The notes under the pieces: generated by a model
Told to the model about the DNA's origin: nothing
Databases searched by the model: none
Seen by the model: only the letters and a program-made list of their open reading frames with translations
NCBI RefSeq assembly: GCF_000425505.1
Contig: NZ_AUDO01000004.1
Location: 284,242 to 348,241 of the forward strand
DNA: 64,000 nucleotides
Reading direction: 5' to 3'
Source: Flavobacterium frigidarium DSM 17623
GTDB lineage: Bacteria; Bacteroidota; Bacteroidia; Flavobacteriales; Flavobacteriaceae
Shown here: one piece after another, positions 25,504-36,134 of the stretch
How positions within the stretch are numbered: position 1 is the stretch's first letter
Layout of the letters: every line of letters begins with the position of its first letter
Program-made: the position numbers and the translations under genes

Positions 25504-25535
25504 AAAAAAACTCCTCGCGATGGAGGAGTTCTTTA
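25504..25535 (-). terminator. Terminator after DAACS paralogue 2
   Basis: AACTCCTC and GAGGAGTT pair; on the minus strand a run of eight T residues follows. It separates the two transporter genes into two transcripts. Confidence 0.8.
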
Positions 25536-25557
25536 TCTATTTTAATTTAAAATTTCT

Positions 25558-26835
25558 TTATTCTGCCGCAACAACTTCGTCGTTACCTTCTTCCCACTGC
25601 CCTACAACTGAAGTCGCTAAAGCATTTCCTAAAACGTTAGTTGCACTTCTAAACATATCACAAAAGTGGTCAATAGGTAAGATTAGTGCAATTCCTTCGA
25701 TAGGAATGTCAAACATTCCACAAGTTGCAGCTACAACTACTAAACTAGCCCTAGGAACACCAGCAATACCTTTACTTGTCAGCATTAAAACAAGTAGCAT
25801 CGTTAATTGCGTACCCAAATCTAAGTGTACCCCATAAGCTTGTGCAATAAAAATACTAGCAAAAGTCATGTACATCATACTTCCGTCAAGATTGAAGGAA
25901 TAACCAAGAGGTAACATGAAAGAAACGATTTTGTCTTTTACACCAAAGCGCTCTAATTCCTCTGTAAGCTTAGGGAAAACCGCCTCACTACTTGTCGTAC
26001 CAAAAGCAATAATCAACGGACTTACAATACGTTTTAAAAGCACTGTCATTCTACTCTTTAAAAATAAGTAACCAACAGCAATTAATAATACCCAAAGAGA
26101 GGCGATACCAATTAAAAACGATCCGAAAAATTTGAAGTACGTAATTGCTAATTCTTGAAAATCACGAACAGCAAATACTCCTGCAATCGCTCCAAAAACT
26201 CCAATAGGAGCAAAATTCATTACATAATTCACCATTTTAAGGATAATATGTGATGTCTTATCTAATGCATTCACTACAGGTTTAGCGTACTCACCAATTG
26301 AAGCAGCTGCTAATCCGAAGAAAATAGAAAATACAACAATTTGCAGAATTTCATTTGTAGCCATAGCTTCGAAAATACTCTTAGGAACGATGTGTTCGAT
26401 AAAATTTTCGAAAGAAATACTTTTAGTTTTTTCAGCAACATCAGATGCTGAAGTTAAATCAACATTTGATAAATTCAAACCGTCACCTGGTTGAAGTACG
26501 TTGACAAAAAACATCCCTAATAAAAGAGAAATAAACGAGGCAGTAAAGAACCATCCTAATGCTTTTCCTCCAATTCTACCTACGGTGCTTACATTTCCTA
26601 ATTTAGCAATACCTACAACAAGTGTAGTAAAAACTAGGGGGGAAATAATCATTTGAACTAAGCGGATAAAAACAGTCGCTAAGATTTTTATTTTATCACT
26701 GAAAACCAAAGCGGTTTCAGGTGAAATTGTATTGTGGATGATTATTCCTAATATCCCTCCTAATAACATGGCAATTAGGATTTGTGTCGTCAAATTAGAT
26801 AAAATTGACGCCTTCTTTTCTGGTTTTGTGTGCAT
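25558..26835 (-). CDS. Dicarboxylate/amino acid:cation symporter (DAACS family), paralogue 2
   Basis: A 425-residue GltPh-fold transporter. Its motifs are FGTTSSEAVFPKLTEEL in the first hairpin and PLGYSFNLDGSMMYM (NLDGS), GIAGVPRASLVVVAA and DHFCDMFRSATNVLGN. These are closer to the DctA/GltT-like branch than paralogue 1. The Asp in DHFCDMFRSATN is the place that contacts the substrate amino group in amino-acid transporters, which suggests amino-acid transport, though this is inference. It has its own terminator. Confidence 0.9.
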   Translation of the reverse strand: MHTKPEKKASILSNLTTQILIAMLLGGILGIIIHNTISPETALVFSDKIKILATVFIRLVQMIISPLVFTTLVVGIAKLGNVSTVGRIGGKALGWFFTASFISLLLGMFFVNVLQPGDGLNLSNVDLTSASDVAEKTKSISFENFIEHIVPKSIFEAMATNEILQIVVFSIFFGLAAASIGEYAKPVVNALDKTSHIILKMVNYVMNFAPIGVFGAIAGVFAVRDFQELAITYFKFFGSFLIGIASLWVLLIAVGYLFLKSRMTVLLKRIVSPLIIAFGTTSSEAVFPKLTEELERFGVKDKIVSFMLPLGYSFNLDGSMMYMTFASIFIAQAYGVHLDLGTQLTMLLVLMLTSKGIAGVPRASLVVVAATCGMFDIPIEGIALILPIDHFCDMFRSATNVLGNALATSVVGQWEEGNDEVVAAE

Positions 26836-26902
26836 TTGGTTTTTAAAAATTATTTGAGTTTTGGTTTTTGCATTTTGGTAAAATGCACCGGGTAATTTTG
26901 CT

Positions 26903-27973
26903 TTAAATTTCTTTGGAATACGTTTTATTGATTAAATAGAAATCTGCTAATACCATCGCTGCCATTGCCTCAACAATTGGCACTGCACGAGGAACAACAC
27001 AAGGATCATGACGTCCTTTTCCAGTCATCTCGGTAATATTTCCTTTATTGTCTAGTGATTCTTGTTTTTGCATAATTGTCGCAACTGGTTTGAAAGCTAC
27101 TCTAAAGTAAATATCCATTCCGTTGCTAATTCCACCTTGAATTCCTCCCGATAAGTTTGTTTTTGTAGTTCCGTCAGGATTATATAAATCATTATGATCA
27201 CTTCCCTTCATTTTAGCACCACAAAAACCGCTACCGTATTCAAATCCTTTTACCGCATTTATCGATAGCATTGCTTTTCCTAGCTCAGCATGAAGCTTGT
27301 CAAAAACTGGTTCGCCTAAACCTATTGGCACATTTTGGATTACACAAGTAACTGTTCCTCCTACTGTATCGCCTTGCTTGCGAATCTCACGAATGTATTC
27401 TTCCATTTTAACGGCAGAAGCTTCATCAGGACATCGAACAGGGTTACTTTCTATTTTTGAAAAGTCTAAATCTTGGTATGGTTTTTCTAAAAATATATCT
27501 CCCACAGAAGAGGTGTAGGCATTGATTTTAATCTCAGGTAAAATTTGTTTAGCGATAGCACCTGCTACTACTCTACTAGCCGTTTCACGAGCAGAACTTC
27601 TTCCTCCTCCGCGATAATCGCGTGTACCATATTTTTGATCATAAACATAATCAGCATGGCTTGGTCTATAATTGTCTTTTATATGAGAATAATCATCCGA
27701 CTTTTGGTTTGTATTTGGGATGATAAACCCTATCGGAGTTCCTGTTGTTTTACCTTCAAAAATACCGGATAAAAACTGTACATCATCTGGTTCTTTTCTT
27801 TGGGTTACAATTGCAGATTGTCCCGGTTTTCTCCTAGACATTTCTAACTGTATTGCTGCTAAATCTATTGTGATTCCTGACGGACAACCGTCTATGATAC
27901 CTCCTAAAGCTTCACCATGTGATTCTCCAAAAGTGGTGATTTTGAATAGTGTGCCGTAGCTATTTCCTGCCAT
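26903..27973 (-). CDS. aroC: Chorismate synthase
   Basis: A 356-residue enzyme making chorismate from EPSP, the last step of the shikimate pathway; it needs reduced FMN. Signatures: [18 protein letters not shown] at the N terminus, [29 protein letters not shown], and [20 protein letters not shown] near the C terminus. Full length. A -7 element TACATTTG (27990-27997, minus) gives a leader of about 10 nt. Monocistronic. Confidence 0.96.
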   Translation of the reverse strand: MAGNSYGTLFKITTFGESHGEALGGIIDGCPSGITIDLAAIQLEMSRRKPGQSAIVTQRKEPDDVQFLSGIFEGKTTGTPIGFIIPNTNQKSDDYSHIKDNYRPSHADYVYDQKYGTRDYRGGGRSSARETASRVVAGAIAKQILPEIKINAYTSSVGDIFLEKPYQDLDFSKIESNPVRCPDEASAVKMEEYIREIRKQGDTVGGTVTCVIQNVPIGLGEPVFDKLHAELGKAMLSINAVKGFEYGSGFCGAKMKGSDHNDLYNPDGTTKTNLSGGIQGGISNGMDIYFRVAFKPVATIMQKQESLDNKGNITEMTGKGRHDPCVVPRAVPIVEAMAAMVLADFYLINKTYSKEI

Positions 27974-28157
27974 TATTTCTAGTTTTGAACAAATGTAATA
28001 TTTTAGTTCAAAGTTTAAAAGATTACGGTTTAAAGTTTTACTATTTACACCAATAAAATTTATCTTTTACTTAATAATAAAGTTAAATTAATAACCTTAA
28101 TTTTAAATAGCAGTCTTTTTAATTCGATTAATTTGTAAAACTCCAAAATACAAACTG

Positions 28158-28991
28158 GTGAAAAAACGAAAAGTTGAATTAGTTGTACTCTCTGATATTC
28201 ATTTAGGTACTTATGGCAGTCATGCTGTCGAATTGAATAAATATTTATCTAGTATTAAACCAAAAACATTGATCCTTAATGGAGACATTATTGATATCTG
28301 GCAATTTAGAAAATCATACTTCCCTAGCACACATTTAAAGATTATTCAAAAAATCATGAGTCTTGCCTCTAAAGGTACAAAGGTGTACTATATTACAGGA
28401 AACCACGATGAAATGTTACGTAAGCTTAGCGAAATGAATCTAGGTAACATATCGTTACTAGACAAGCTAGTACTAGACCTAGACGGAAAAAAAGCATGGA
28501 TTTTTCACGGAGATATTTTTGACGCATCGGTGCATCATGCCAAATGGATTGCGAAATTAGGAGGCAAAGGGTATGATTACCTGATCTTGTTCAATCGGCT
28601 AATCAACTGGTTTCTTAAAAAATTAGGCAGAGAACCCTATTCTTTTTCGAAAAAAATAAAAGCTAGTGTGAAAAAAGCGGTCAAGCATATTTCTGATTTT
28701 GAGGAAACAGCTACTGACCTTGCCATTGAACAAAAGTACGATTACGTATTATGTGGTCACATTCACGAACCTAAAATAATACTGAAAGAGAATAATCATG
28801 GAAGCACACTTTACTTAAACTCTGGAGATTGGGTAGAAAATTTAACTGCTTTAGAGTACAATAATAAACGGTGGAAACTGTATCACTATAAAGAAAGTGA
28901 TTATATAGAAGACGACAATTTTATGGAAATAGAGCATTTAACCTACCAACATTTAAGCCAAACAACTGTTAATAACCAAAAAACACCTTAA
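28158..28991 (+). CDS. LpxH-like metallophosphoesterase (UDP-2,3-diacylglucosamine pyrophosphatase family)
   Basis: A calcineurin-type phosphoesterase with every metal motif: DIHLGT, NGDIID, GNHDE, a His-Gly-Asp block (FHGDIFD) and GHIHEP. LpxH cleaves UDP-diacylglucosamine in lipid A synthesis; this 277-residue form is the longer UDP-diacylglucosamine-pyrophosphatase-like type common in Bacteroidota and lacks confirmation of substrate. The start is GTG at 28158; no ATG lies near it in frame. The last 30 residues are polar and variable. Confidence 0.85.
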   Translation: MKKRKVELVVLSDIHLGTYGSHAVELNKYLSSIKPKTLILNGDIIDIWQFRKSYFPSTHLKIIQKIMSLASKGTKVYYITGNHDEMLRKLSEMNLGNISLLDKLVLDLDGKKAWIFHGDIFDASVHHAKWIAKLGGKGYDYLILFNRLINWFLKKLGREPYSFSKKIKASVKKAVKHISDFEETATDLAIEQKYDYVLCGHIHEPKIILKENNHGSTLYLNSGDWVENLTALEYNNKRWKLYHYKESDYIEDDNFMEIEHLTYQHLSQTTVNNQKTP

Positions 28992-29119
28992 ATACTGACT
29001 AACAATTAATTACTAAATTATTGAAATTAAAAAATGATAGTTCCATAACAAATGATTATTTAAGCATAAGAGAACGACTCCTTTATTAACTTAGTTTTGT
29101 AAAAAAAACAATGATGATT

Positions 29120-29608
29120 ATGAAGAAACTTATTTTATCAGCTATAATGGTAGTTGGATTAGCTTTTACAGCTCAAGCACAAGAAATTTCAAAAAACGCA
29201 CTTGGACTACGTTTAGGTGACAATGACGGATTTGGTGGAGAAGTTACATACCAAAGAGGTTTAGGTGATAATAATAGATTAGAACTAGATTTAGGTTGGA
29301 GAAATAGTAATGACTATGATGCAGTTAAACTAGCAGGATTATACCAATGGGTATGGAATATCGATGGTGGATTCAACTGGTATGCTGGTGTAGGTGGTGG
29401 ATTAGCTAACTCTGATTACAACGGAAATGATAGAAACAGAGACGGTAGTTCTACATATTTATTTGCAGCTGGAGACATAGGAATTGAGTACAACTTTGAT
29501 ATTCCATTGTTATTATCTTTAGACTTTAGACCTGAAGTTTATTTTACAGATAACATTGATAAAGACTTTGGACCAGATATCGCACTTGGAATCAAATACC
29601 AATTCTAA
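29120..29608 (+). CDS. Small outer-membrane beta-barrel protein
   Basis: A signal peptide MKKLILSAIMVVGLAFTAQAQ precedes about 140 residues of alternating strands with Gly, Tyr and Trp (GGFNWYAGVGGGLAN, IGIEYNF, LDFRPEVYF) and a terminal aromatic residue (LGIKYQF), as expected for a small eight-strand barrel. Function is unknown. Two starts are possible; I chose the ATG at 29120 over 29111 because the -7 element TAGTTTTG at 29092-29099 would leave almost no leader for the latter. A terminator follows. Confidence 0.82.
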   Translation: MKKLILSAIMVVGLAFTAQAQEISKNALGLRLGDNDGFGGEVTYQRGLGDNNRLELDLGWRNSNDYDAVKLAGLYQWVWNIDGGFNWYAGVGGGLANSDYNGNDRNRDGSSTYLFAAGDIGIEYNFDIPLLLSLDFRPEVYFTDNIDKDFGPDIALGIKYQF

Positions 29609-29628
29609 TATCAAGATTAGATTTATAG

Positions 29629-29657
29629 AAAAAGCCACTAGAAATAGTGGCTTTTTT
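29629..29657. terminator. Terminator between the barrel gene and bshA
   Basis: AAAAGCCACTA and TAGTGGCTTTTTT form a stem around GAAA, with A- and T-runs, so it can serve both converging genes. Confidence 0.87.
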
Positions 29658-29678
29658 AATGGTTATAATTGAACTATT

Positions 29679-30815
29679 TTACTTAGAGTATTTCTTTATT
29701 GCCTCCTCATAAATTTCGACATATAAAGGTAGGATATTTTTAATGTCAAACTTTTGTGCCACTGTCAATGCATTTCTTTTAAACTCACATAATGTTAAGT
29801 CGTCTTTCAAGATCTTAATTGCATTTTGCGCCATTGCATCTACATCTCCTACATCACTTAGAAAACCTGAAACTCCCTCAAAGTTTACTTCAGGCAACCC
29901 TCCCGAATTACTAGAAATTACTGGCACACCCCAAGCCATTGCTTCTAATGCAGCCAAACCAAAACTTTCTGTTTCTGAAGGCAGTAAAAACAAATCTGTA
30001 TAGCTTAATATCTTATCGATTTCATTACTGTTACCAAAAAAGATCACTTTATTGGCGATACCTAATTCTTGACATAACGCTTCTGCTACTTCTTTCTCAG
30101 GACCATCTCCAACCATCATTAATTTAGCTGGAATTTCTTTCTGAATTTGGTAGAAAATTTTAACGATATCTGGAATGCGTTTTACTTTTCTAAAATTACT
30201 AATGTGGGTAATAATACGTTCGCCACCTTGAGCCATCACAGATCGATTACAAGGTATTGTAGGGTCAGTCGTATTTTTATCTAATTCGATAAAATTAGGA
30301 ATAACGTGAATGTCCTTTTTAATGTTGAATAACTTGTAGGTGTCTTCTTTTAAGCTTTTAGATACTGATGTTACCACATCTGATTTATTGATACTAAAAC
30401 TCACTGCGGGTTTATAAAAAGGATGGTTACCCACAAGTGTAATATCAGTTCCGTGTAAAGTTGTAACCATAGGAATTTCGATACCTTCACTTTTAAGCAT
30501 TTGCTTGGCCATGTATCCAGCATAAGCATGCGGAATTGCATAGTGTACGTGTAAAATTTCGATTTTATGCAACTTAACCATATCAACTAACTTGCTTGAC
30601 AAGGCTAACTCATAAGGCTGGTAGTGAAACAATGGGTACTCAGGAACGTTTACCTCATGGTAATGAACGTTTGGATTCAAAAGTGCTAAACGCACTGGCT
30701 GACTATATGTTATGAAATGTATTTCATGCCCTTGGCGTGCTAATTCAAGTCCTAATTCTGTAGCGACTACACCACTTCCTCCAAAGGTAGGATAACAAAC
30801 GATTGCAATTCTCAT
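29679..30815 (-). CDS. bshA: N-acetyl-alpha-D-glucosaminyl L-malate synthase
   Basis: A 378-residue GT4 glycosyltransferase with the BshA-specific start [22 protein letters not shown], then [27 protein letters not shown] and the UDP-binding [27 protein letters not shown]. It joins GlcNAc from UDP-GlcNAc to L-malate, the first step of bacillithiol synthesis, the low-molecular-weight thiol of many Flavobacteria and Firmicutes. bshB and bshC are not in the window. Monocistronic. Confidence 0.93.
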   Translation of the reverse strand: MRIAIVCYPTFGGSGVVATELGLELARQGHEIHFITYSQPVRLALLNPNVHYHEVNVPEYPLFHYQPYELALSSKLVDMVKLHKIEILHVHYAIPHAYAGYMAKQMLKSEGIEIPMVTTLHGTDITLVGNHPFYKPAVSFSINKSDVVTSVSKSLKEDTYKLFNIKKDIHVIPNFIELDKNTTDPTIPCNRSVMAQGGERIITHISNFRKVKRIPDIVKIFYQIQKEIPAKLMMVGDGPEKEVAEALCQELGIANKVIFFGNSNEIDKILSYTDLFLLPSETESFGLAALEAMAWGVPVISSNSGGLPEVNFEGVSGFLSDVGDVDAMAQNAIKILKDDLTLCEFKRNALTVAQKFDIKNILPLYVEIYEEAIKKYSK

Positions 30816-30891
30816 GTATGTATTTTAAGTAGAACGAAATTAAGGAAAAGCAAACTATTCCCTTTGGTTTTTAACATTTATATTTGAATTC

Positions 30892-32880
30892 TTAGAATTT
30901 CATTCGCTGAATACGCACTGCATTTAATATCGCTAGTAGAGCGACACCCACATCTGCAAAAACAGCTTCCCACATTGTAGCGAGACCACCAGCTCCTAAG
31001 ATTAAAACTGCTGCTTTAACCACAAATGCCATTGTAATATTTTGCCAAACTATTTTTTTTGTCTGTTTAGCAATTACTATGGCGGTAGCGATTTTGCTTG
31101 GTTTATCATCTTGAATAACAACATCTGCAGTTTCAATTGTTGCATCACTTCCTAAACCTCCCATTGCAATACCTACAGTGCTCAAAGCAACTACAGGAGC
31201 ATCATTTACACCATCGCCTACAAAAGCAACCGTTTGTTTTCTAGCCAAAAGTTCGTTTACTTTTTCGACCTTTCCTTCCGGAAGAAGTCCGCCATAAGCA
31301 TTTGTAATCCCCAATTTATTTGCTACATCTTGAACAACTGTGTTCTTGTCACCACTTAACATGGTAATGGAAATTCCCAGATTTTTTAATTTTGTTATTG
31401 CCAATGCGGCATCAGTCTTGATGACATCTGCAATTGTAATGTATCCTACAAATTGATTATTATAAGCTATAGCGATCAGCGTGTTTACAATGGTTTCATG
31501 TACTATTTTGTGCTGAATTTCAAACTTTTCCATCAATTTAAAATTTCCTACTAGTAACTCCTTCCCATTTACTAAAGCACGTAGTCCATGACCAGGAATT
31601 TCTTCAACATCAGTCATTTTAATTGCTGGATCGACTGCACCTACTTTTTCATGTATTGCCGTAGCGATTGGGTGAGAACTCTGACTTTCTAGGGCATTTA
31701 CTAACTGTAAGATTTCGTTTTGATCGAAAGTGGAGTCCAATACAACTTCTTGTACTTTGAAAACTCCTTCTGTCAAGGTTCCCGTTTTATCCATCACCAC
31801 ATTTTGAATTGTAGCCATTAAATCGAGAAAGTTGCTTCCTTTAAATAAGATCCCGTTTTTACTTGCTGCACCAATTCCTCCAAAATATCCTAAAGGAATT
31901 GAAATAACTAAAGCACACGGACACGAAATCACCAGAAAAACCAACGCTCTATACAACCAATCTGAAAAAATATAATTCGAAACAAAAAACATCGGTATTA
32001 AGCAGATTCCGATTGCGAGAAAAACGACAATAGGAGTATAAACATTTGCAAATTTTCTAATGAACAATTCTGTCGGGGCCTTTTTTGAAGTGGCATCTTG
32101 CACCATCTCTAAAATTTTAGACAATTTGCTATCCTCGTATGCTGTGGTAACTTTCACAAGAGCTACTGTATTCCCGTTGATCATACCTGCCAAAACTGTA
32201 GCATTTTTTTTCTTTGTTTCAGGGACACTTTCACCAGTTAAAGCAGCAGTATTAAATGAGGCGGAATCAGAAAGTAAAATTCCATCTAAGCCTAATTTTT
32301 CACCCGCCTTCAATTGAATTATAGAACCAATATTTACCAAAGCTGCCTTAGCAATTTTGGCTGTTTCGTTTTCTATAATTGTAACTTCATCAGGACGCTG
32401 ATCTAGCAAACTTTTAATATCTTTCTTTGCCCGTTGCACAGCAATACCCTGAAATATTTCACCTACAGCATAAAAGAGCATTACTGCTACTCCTTCAGGA
32501 TACTCCCCTATAGCAAATGCTCCAATAGTAGCAATACTCATTAATAAAAATTCAGAGAAAACATCCCCTTTTCTAGCACTATCAATTGATTCTTTCAAAA
32601 CGGGCAATCCTACGGGAATATAAGCAATTATGTACCAAATCACTCTCACGTATCCTTGAAACCAAGATTGTGTCCAGAAATTGTCAAAAAAAATTGCTGT
32701 AGCTAGTAAGATAAAGCTAATAATTGCTGGTAGAAATATAATCCATAAACTTGCATCGCCTATATCATGATTATGATCATGGCCATCATGAGCTTCGCTA
32801 TGATTTTTATTTGAATTTTTATGTGAATCCTCATCGTGCCCACAGCAAGAATGTTGGTTGTTTTTCTGCAGTATCTTCAT
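30892..32880 (-). CDS. Heavy-metal P1B-type ATPase (Zn/Cd/Co/Pb exporter)
   Basis: A 662-residue P-type ATPase. The N terminus lacks a classic HMA domain and instead has a His/Cys-rich stretch (SCCGHDEDSHKN...HDGHDHNHD, residues 12-40). The motifs are ALTGESVP, the membrane metal site SCPCALVIS, the phosphorylation site DKTGTLTEG, SSHPIA and GDGVNDAPVVAL. The CPC motif with a His-rich N terminus points to Zn2+/Cd2+ rather than copper, which is inference. It is set apart by 76 bp from bshA and has no metal-regulator gene next to it. Confidence 0.92.
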   Translation of the reverse strand: MKILQKNNQHSCCGHDEDSHKNSNKNHSEAHDGHDHNHDIGDASLWIIFLPAIISFILLATAIFFDNFWTQSWFQGYVRVIWYIIAYIPVGLPVLKESIDSARKGDVFSEFLLMSIATIGAFAIGEYPEGVAVMLFYAVGEIFQGIAVQRAKKDIKSLLDQRPDEVTIIENETAKIAKAALVNIGSIIQLKAGEKLGLDGILLSDSASFNTAALTGESVPETKKKNATVLAGMINGNTVALVKVTTAYEDSKLSKILEMVQDATSKKAPTELFIRKFANVYTPIVVFLAIGICLIPMFFVSNYIFSDWLYRALVFLVISCPCALVISIPLGYFGGIGAASKNGILFKGSNFLDLMATIQNVVMDKTGTLTEGVFKVQEVVLDSTFDQNEILQLVNALESQSSHPIATAIHEKVGAVDPAIKMTDVEEIPGHGLRALVNGKELLVGNFKLMEKFEIQHKIVHETIVNTLIAIAYNNQFVGYITIADVIKTDAALAITKLKNLGISITMLSGDKNTVVQDVANKLGITNAYGGLLPEGKVEKVNELLARKQTVAFVGDGVNDAPVVALSTVGIAMGGLGSDATIETADVVIQDDKPSKIATAIVIAKQTKKIVWQNITMAFVVKAAVLILGAGGLATMWEAVFADVGVALLAILNAVRIQRMKF

Positions 32881-33101
32881 TATAACTCATTTTTAATAAA
32901 ATTAAGTAAAAGAGAATATTTTTGGCATTAAATAAATGCTAAATAGTATTCTACAGCAGTGAATTTTATTACTACTCTTGAAAATTGGAGTTTTCTAAGT
33001 ACTTGTTATTTCATTGAGATCATTTCAAATACAAGAATAAGTAGCCATATCAAGTCTTACAATAGAAAAGTAATTAGGTAAGTGCGTTTAGAAACAATTC
33101 T

Positions 33102-36100
33102 TTAATCTTGTAACGACTCGTAAATAAGCTGCTGGATATCTTCTCTGATATTTTCTCTCGATAACTTGTTAGTACCACTATCAGGATAGGTTCTATTCGA
33201 AAGAAAAACATATACTATTTCTTTTTCTGGATCTGCCCATGCCATTGTTCCAGTAAATCCAGTATGCCCAAAGCTAGTCATAGATGCACAACCACAAGTG
33301 GGACCACTCTCACCTAATTGGGGTTTATCAAAACCTACACCTCTTCTATTTCCTTCCATGCAAAAGTAACAGGTGTTGAAATCGTCAAAAGTTTTCTCTG
33401 AGAAATAATGATGTCCACCGTAGCTACCCTTCTGTAAGTACATTTGCATAATCTTAGCCACATCCATACTATTAGAAAATACACCTGCATGACCACCTAC
33501 TCCACCTTCCATGGCAGCTCCCATATCATGCACATAACCTTGAATTAATTGATGCCTGTAATAAGTATCAATTTCAGTAGGTGCAATTCCGTTCTTGTTA
33601 AACTTTTTTAGAGGGTTATACATGGTGTGGTTAGCACCTAGAGGCTTAAACAATATTTCATCACTTAAAACATCAAGAGATTGCCCCGTTAATTTTTCGA
33701 TATAATTTTTTAAAATAATAAAGGTAAAGTCGCTATACCGATATTTTTTCTTAGGCATTAATTTACTCTCTGCTATAATTTTCACTATAGTATCTTGATA
33801 GTCATTGCGCAAATACAAATTATCAGCAACTTTAGTAGAAAAATCTAGTTGAGAGCTTGTTCTGTAATACGTTGTTAAAGGATCTCCTTTACTACTAATT
33901 GTCGCTCTATAGAACGGTATCCAAGCTTTCAATCTAGCATAGTGTGATAATAAATCTTTAAAAGGAATTGCCGCTTTATCTGTATCTTGAAATATTGGTA
34001 ACATCTGGCCCAAAGTGGTCGTCATATCGATGTTTTTTCGATCGTATTGCAGCATTGCATTTGGCAGCGTTGCTAAAATCTTTGTCAACGATGCTACGTC
34101 ATATAATGTTGTGTCATTTACCATAGGACTATTGCTGTAAGTAAGGTTACCAAAAGACTTTTGATAAACTACTTTTCCTTTTCTGGCTACCAAAACCTGC
34201 ATACCAGGAGCCATCTTTCCAGAAATTGCTTTTTGAGCAAGGTCAGTAATTTTACCTAATACCGCCGAATTCATTCCTACACTCTCTGGAGTTGCAAAAC
34301 CTAAGATATCAAGTTTCTCTGTCTCTAGTCCAAAGTTGGTTTTAAACTCACTAGAAATGGTAATTGGTAATTTCCCTTTAGAACCAATAGCTCCAAAAAT
34401 CAATTCAGCTGACACTTTTTGAGCAATAGCACTATTTTGATACGAAACAATTAGCCCGTTTATTGCTGTAAAGTCGCGAACATCAAGCAATGAGTAGGGA
34501 TTCGCAAACACAGTGACAATCGCATTATTATTACGGGTTATAAAATCTAATTTCGCTAATTCTGAATTATTGAAACTATAACTTTTCCAAGGAGCATCTG
34601 ATTTGTGGTACCCTACTATAACTGTATTGAAGTTACTAAGTTTTTGTTGTAAAGCATCTAAGTTGTCTTCCTCTACAACAGTTACCTCAGCATATTTCTT
34701 TAGTGTTTTGACAAAATCGGTATTATCACCATCTCCTATTTTAACGTAAGCAATGCGTTTAGATTCTAGATTTTTTATTGGTAAAATGGCTTCCTTATTT
34801 TTCAAAACTGTCAAAGCATTTTCGAATAACTCATATTGCAAAGCGTCATTATGAGGATCATTTAGATCTTGAACCAAATTAGTTGTGTCGATAGGTTCCA
34901 TTTTACTGAAACCAGCGATATACTTGTATTTTAAAATTTTCTTTACTGAGAAAGCCAGTCTCTTCTCAGTAATGACTTTATCATTATAAGCAGTTCTTAA
35001 AAGAGCAATAGCTAAGGGTACATCTTCAGAAAAAAGTAGAATATCATTTCCAGCTAGGAAAGCAGCCAAATCAATTTCGCCCGGATTTTTGTAATTACTA
35101 GCGGCCTTCATATTTAAAGCATCAGTAAATATTAAACCTTTAAAACCTAGATCTTTCTTTAAAATATTGGTCACAACCTCATAAGAAATTGAGGAAGGGT
35201 AATTAGGACGCGACTCTAAACTAGGAACGTTTAAATGCGCCACCATCACAGAGGAAAGCCCCTCTTTGATCATCTCTCGATAAGGATAAAATTCTACTTC
35301 TTCTAAGCGTTCCTTAGAAAAATTAACCGTCGGCAATCCTTTATGAGAATCAGTTTCAGTATCACCATGCCCAGGGAAGTGTTTGGCTGTAGCGTAGATA
35401 CCTTGGTTTTGAAAACCTTTCATCAAAGCCACCGCTCTATTAGCCACGTTTATTTTATCTTCACCAAAAGATCTAAAACCAATAATAGGATTGTTTGGGT
35501 TTGTATTAATATCTACAACAGGCCCAAAATTAAATTGTATTCCTAAGCGTGCACTCTGCTTCCCCATTTGGTTTCCTAATTTTTCAATTAGTTTCATATC
35601 TTGAATAGCGCCTAGAGTCATGTTCCAAGGATAGGTATAGGTAGAATCTAAACGCATGCTCAAACCCCACTCTGCATCGTTACAAATAAATAATGGAATC
35701 TTAGAACTTGCTTGAAAACTATTTGTTAAATTAGCTTGTCGCACAGGCCCTCCCTGAAAAAAGATGAGTCCACCAATTTTATAATTCGAAATTAAATTTT
35801 GAATGGCGTAAGTATGCGAAACTCCTTTATTTGAGTAAGCCGCCACCATAAAAAGTTGCCCTAATTTCTCGTCTAGTGACATACTATTATAAACACTATC
35901 CACCCAAATCTTGCGTTGGTTAAAAACGTTTGCAGGTTCAACTATCCTAACATCATCAAGTGAATTGTCGATATCAAATTCGTCCACTACTGCACCAATA
36001 CGTGTTGGTTTGTGAATAGATTTTATAACAGTCTTATCTTTTTGTAGAGCACAAGCGGCCATAAAAAAAAATAAGACATAAAGAACTGAGATTCTAATGC

Positions 36101-36113
36101 CTTTATTTTTCAT
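33102..36113 (-). CDS. GH3 beta-N-acetylhexosaminidase fused to a serine beta-lactamase-like hydrolase, lipoprotein
   Basis: A 1003-residue fusion. The N terminus MKNKGIRISVLYVLFFFMAAC has a lipobox at Cys21. Residues about 65-400 form a glycoside hydrolase family 3 domain with the NagZ motif KHFPGHGDTETDSHKG, followed by a GH3 C-terminal domain (about 430-610). Residues about 625-1000 form a class-C beta-lactamase-like fold: SLTKILA carries the SxxK serine and lysine, YSDF is at the YxN site, and HTGFTGT stands for KTG. The two domains probably recycle peptidoglycan, one cutting GlcNAc linkages and the other acting on a peptide. It is the last gene of a long minus-strand run. The fusion is seen in Bacteroidota. 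Confidence 0.9.
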   Translation of the reverse strand: MKNKGIRISVLYVLFFFMAACALQKDKTVIKSIHKPTRIGAVVDEFDIDNSLDDVRIVEPANVFNQRKIWVDSVYNSMSLDEKLGQLFMVAAYSNKGVSHTYAIQNLISNYKIGGLIFFQGGPVRQANLTNSFQASSKIPLFICNDAEWGLSMRLDSTYTYPWNMTLGAIQDMKLIEKLGNQMGKQSARLGIQFNFGPVVDINTNPNNPIIGFRSFGEDKINVANRAVALMKGFQNQGIYATAKHFPGHGDTETDSHKGLPTVNFSKERLEEVEFYPYREMIKEGLSSVMVAHLNVPSLESRPNYPSSISYEVVTNILKKDLGFKGLIFTDALNMKAASNYKNPGEIDLAAFLAGNDILLFSEDVPLAIALLRTAYNDKVITEKRLAFSVKKILKYKYIAGFSKMEPIDTTNLVQDLNDPHNDALQYELFENALTVLKNKEAILPIKNLESKRIAYVKIGDGDNTDFVKTLKKYAEVTVVEEDNLDALQQKLSNFNTVIVGYHKSDAPWKSYSFNNSELAKLDFITRNNNAIVTVFANPYSLLDVRDFTAINGLIVSYQNSAIAQKVSAELIFGAIGSKGKLPITISSEFKTNFGLETEKLDILGFATPESVGMNSAVLGKITDLAQKAISGKMAPGMQVLVARKGKVVYQKSFGNLTYSNSPMVNDTTLYDVASLTKILATLPNAMLQYDRKNIDMTTTLGQMLPIFQDTDKAAIPFKDLLSHYARLKAWIPFYRATISSKGDPLTTYYRTSSQLDFSTKVADNLYLRNDYQDTIVKIIAESKLMPKKKYRYSDFTFIILKNYIEKLTGQSLDVLSDEILFKPLGANHTMYNPLKKFNKNGIAPTEIDTYYRHQLIQGYVHDMGAAMEGGVGGHAGVFSNSMDVAKIMQMYLQKGSYGGHHYFSEKTFDDFNTCYFCMEGNRRGVGFDKPQLGESGPTCGCASMTSFGHTGFTGTMAWADPEKEIVYVFLSNRTYPDSGTNKLSRENIREDIQQLIYESLQD

Positions 36114-36134
36114 TAATTGTAATTTTATATTTTC

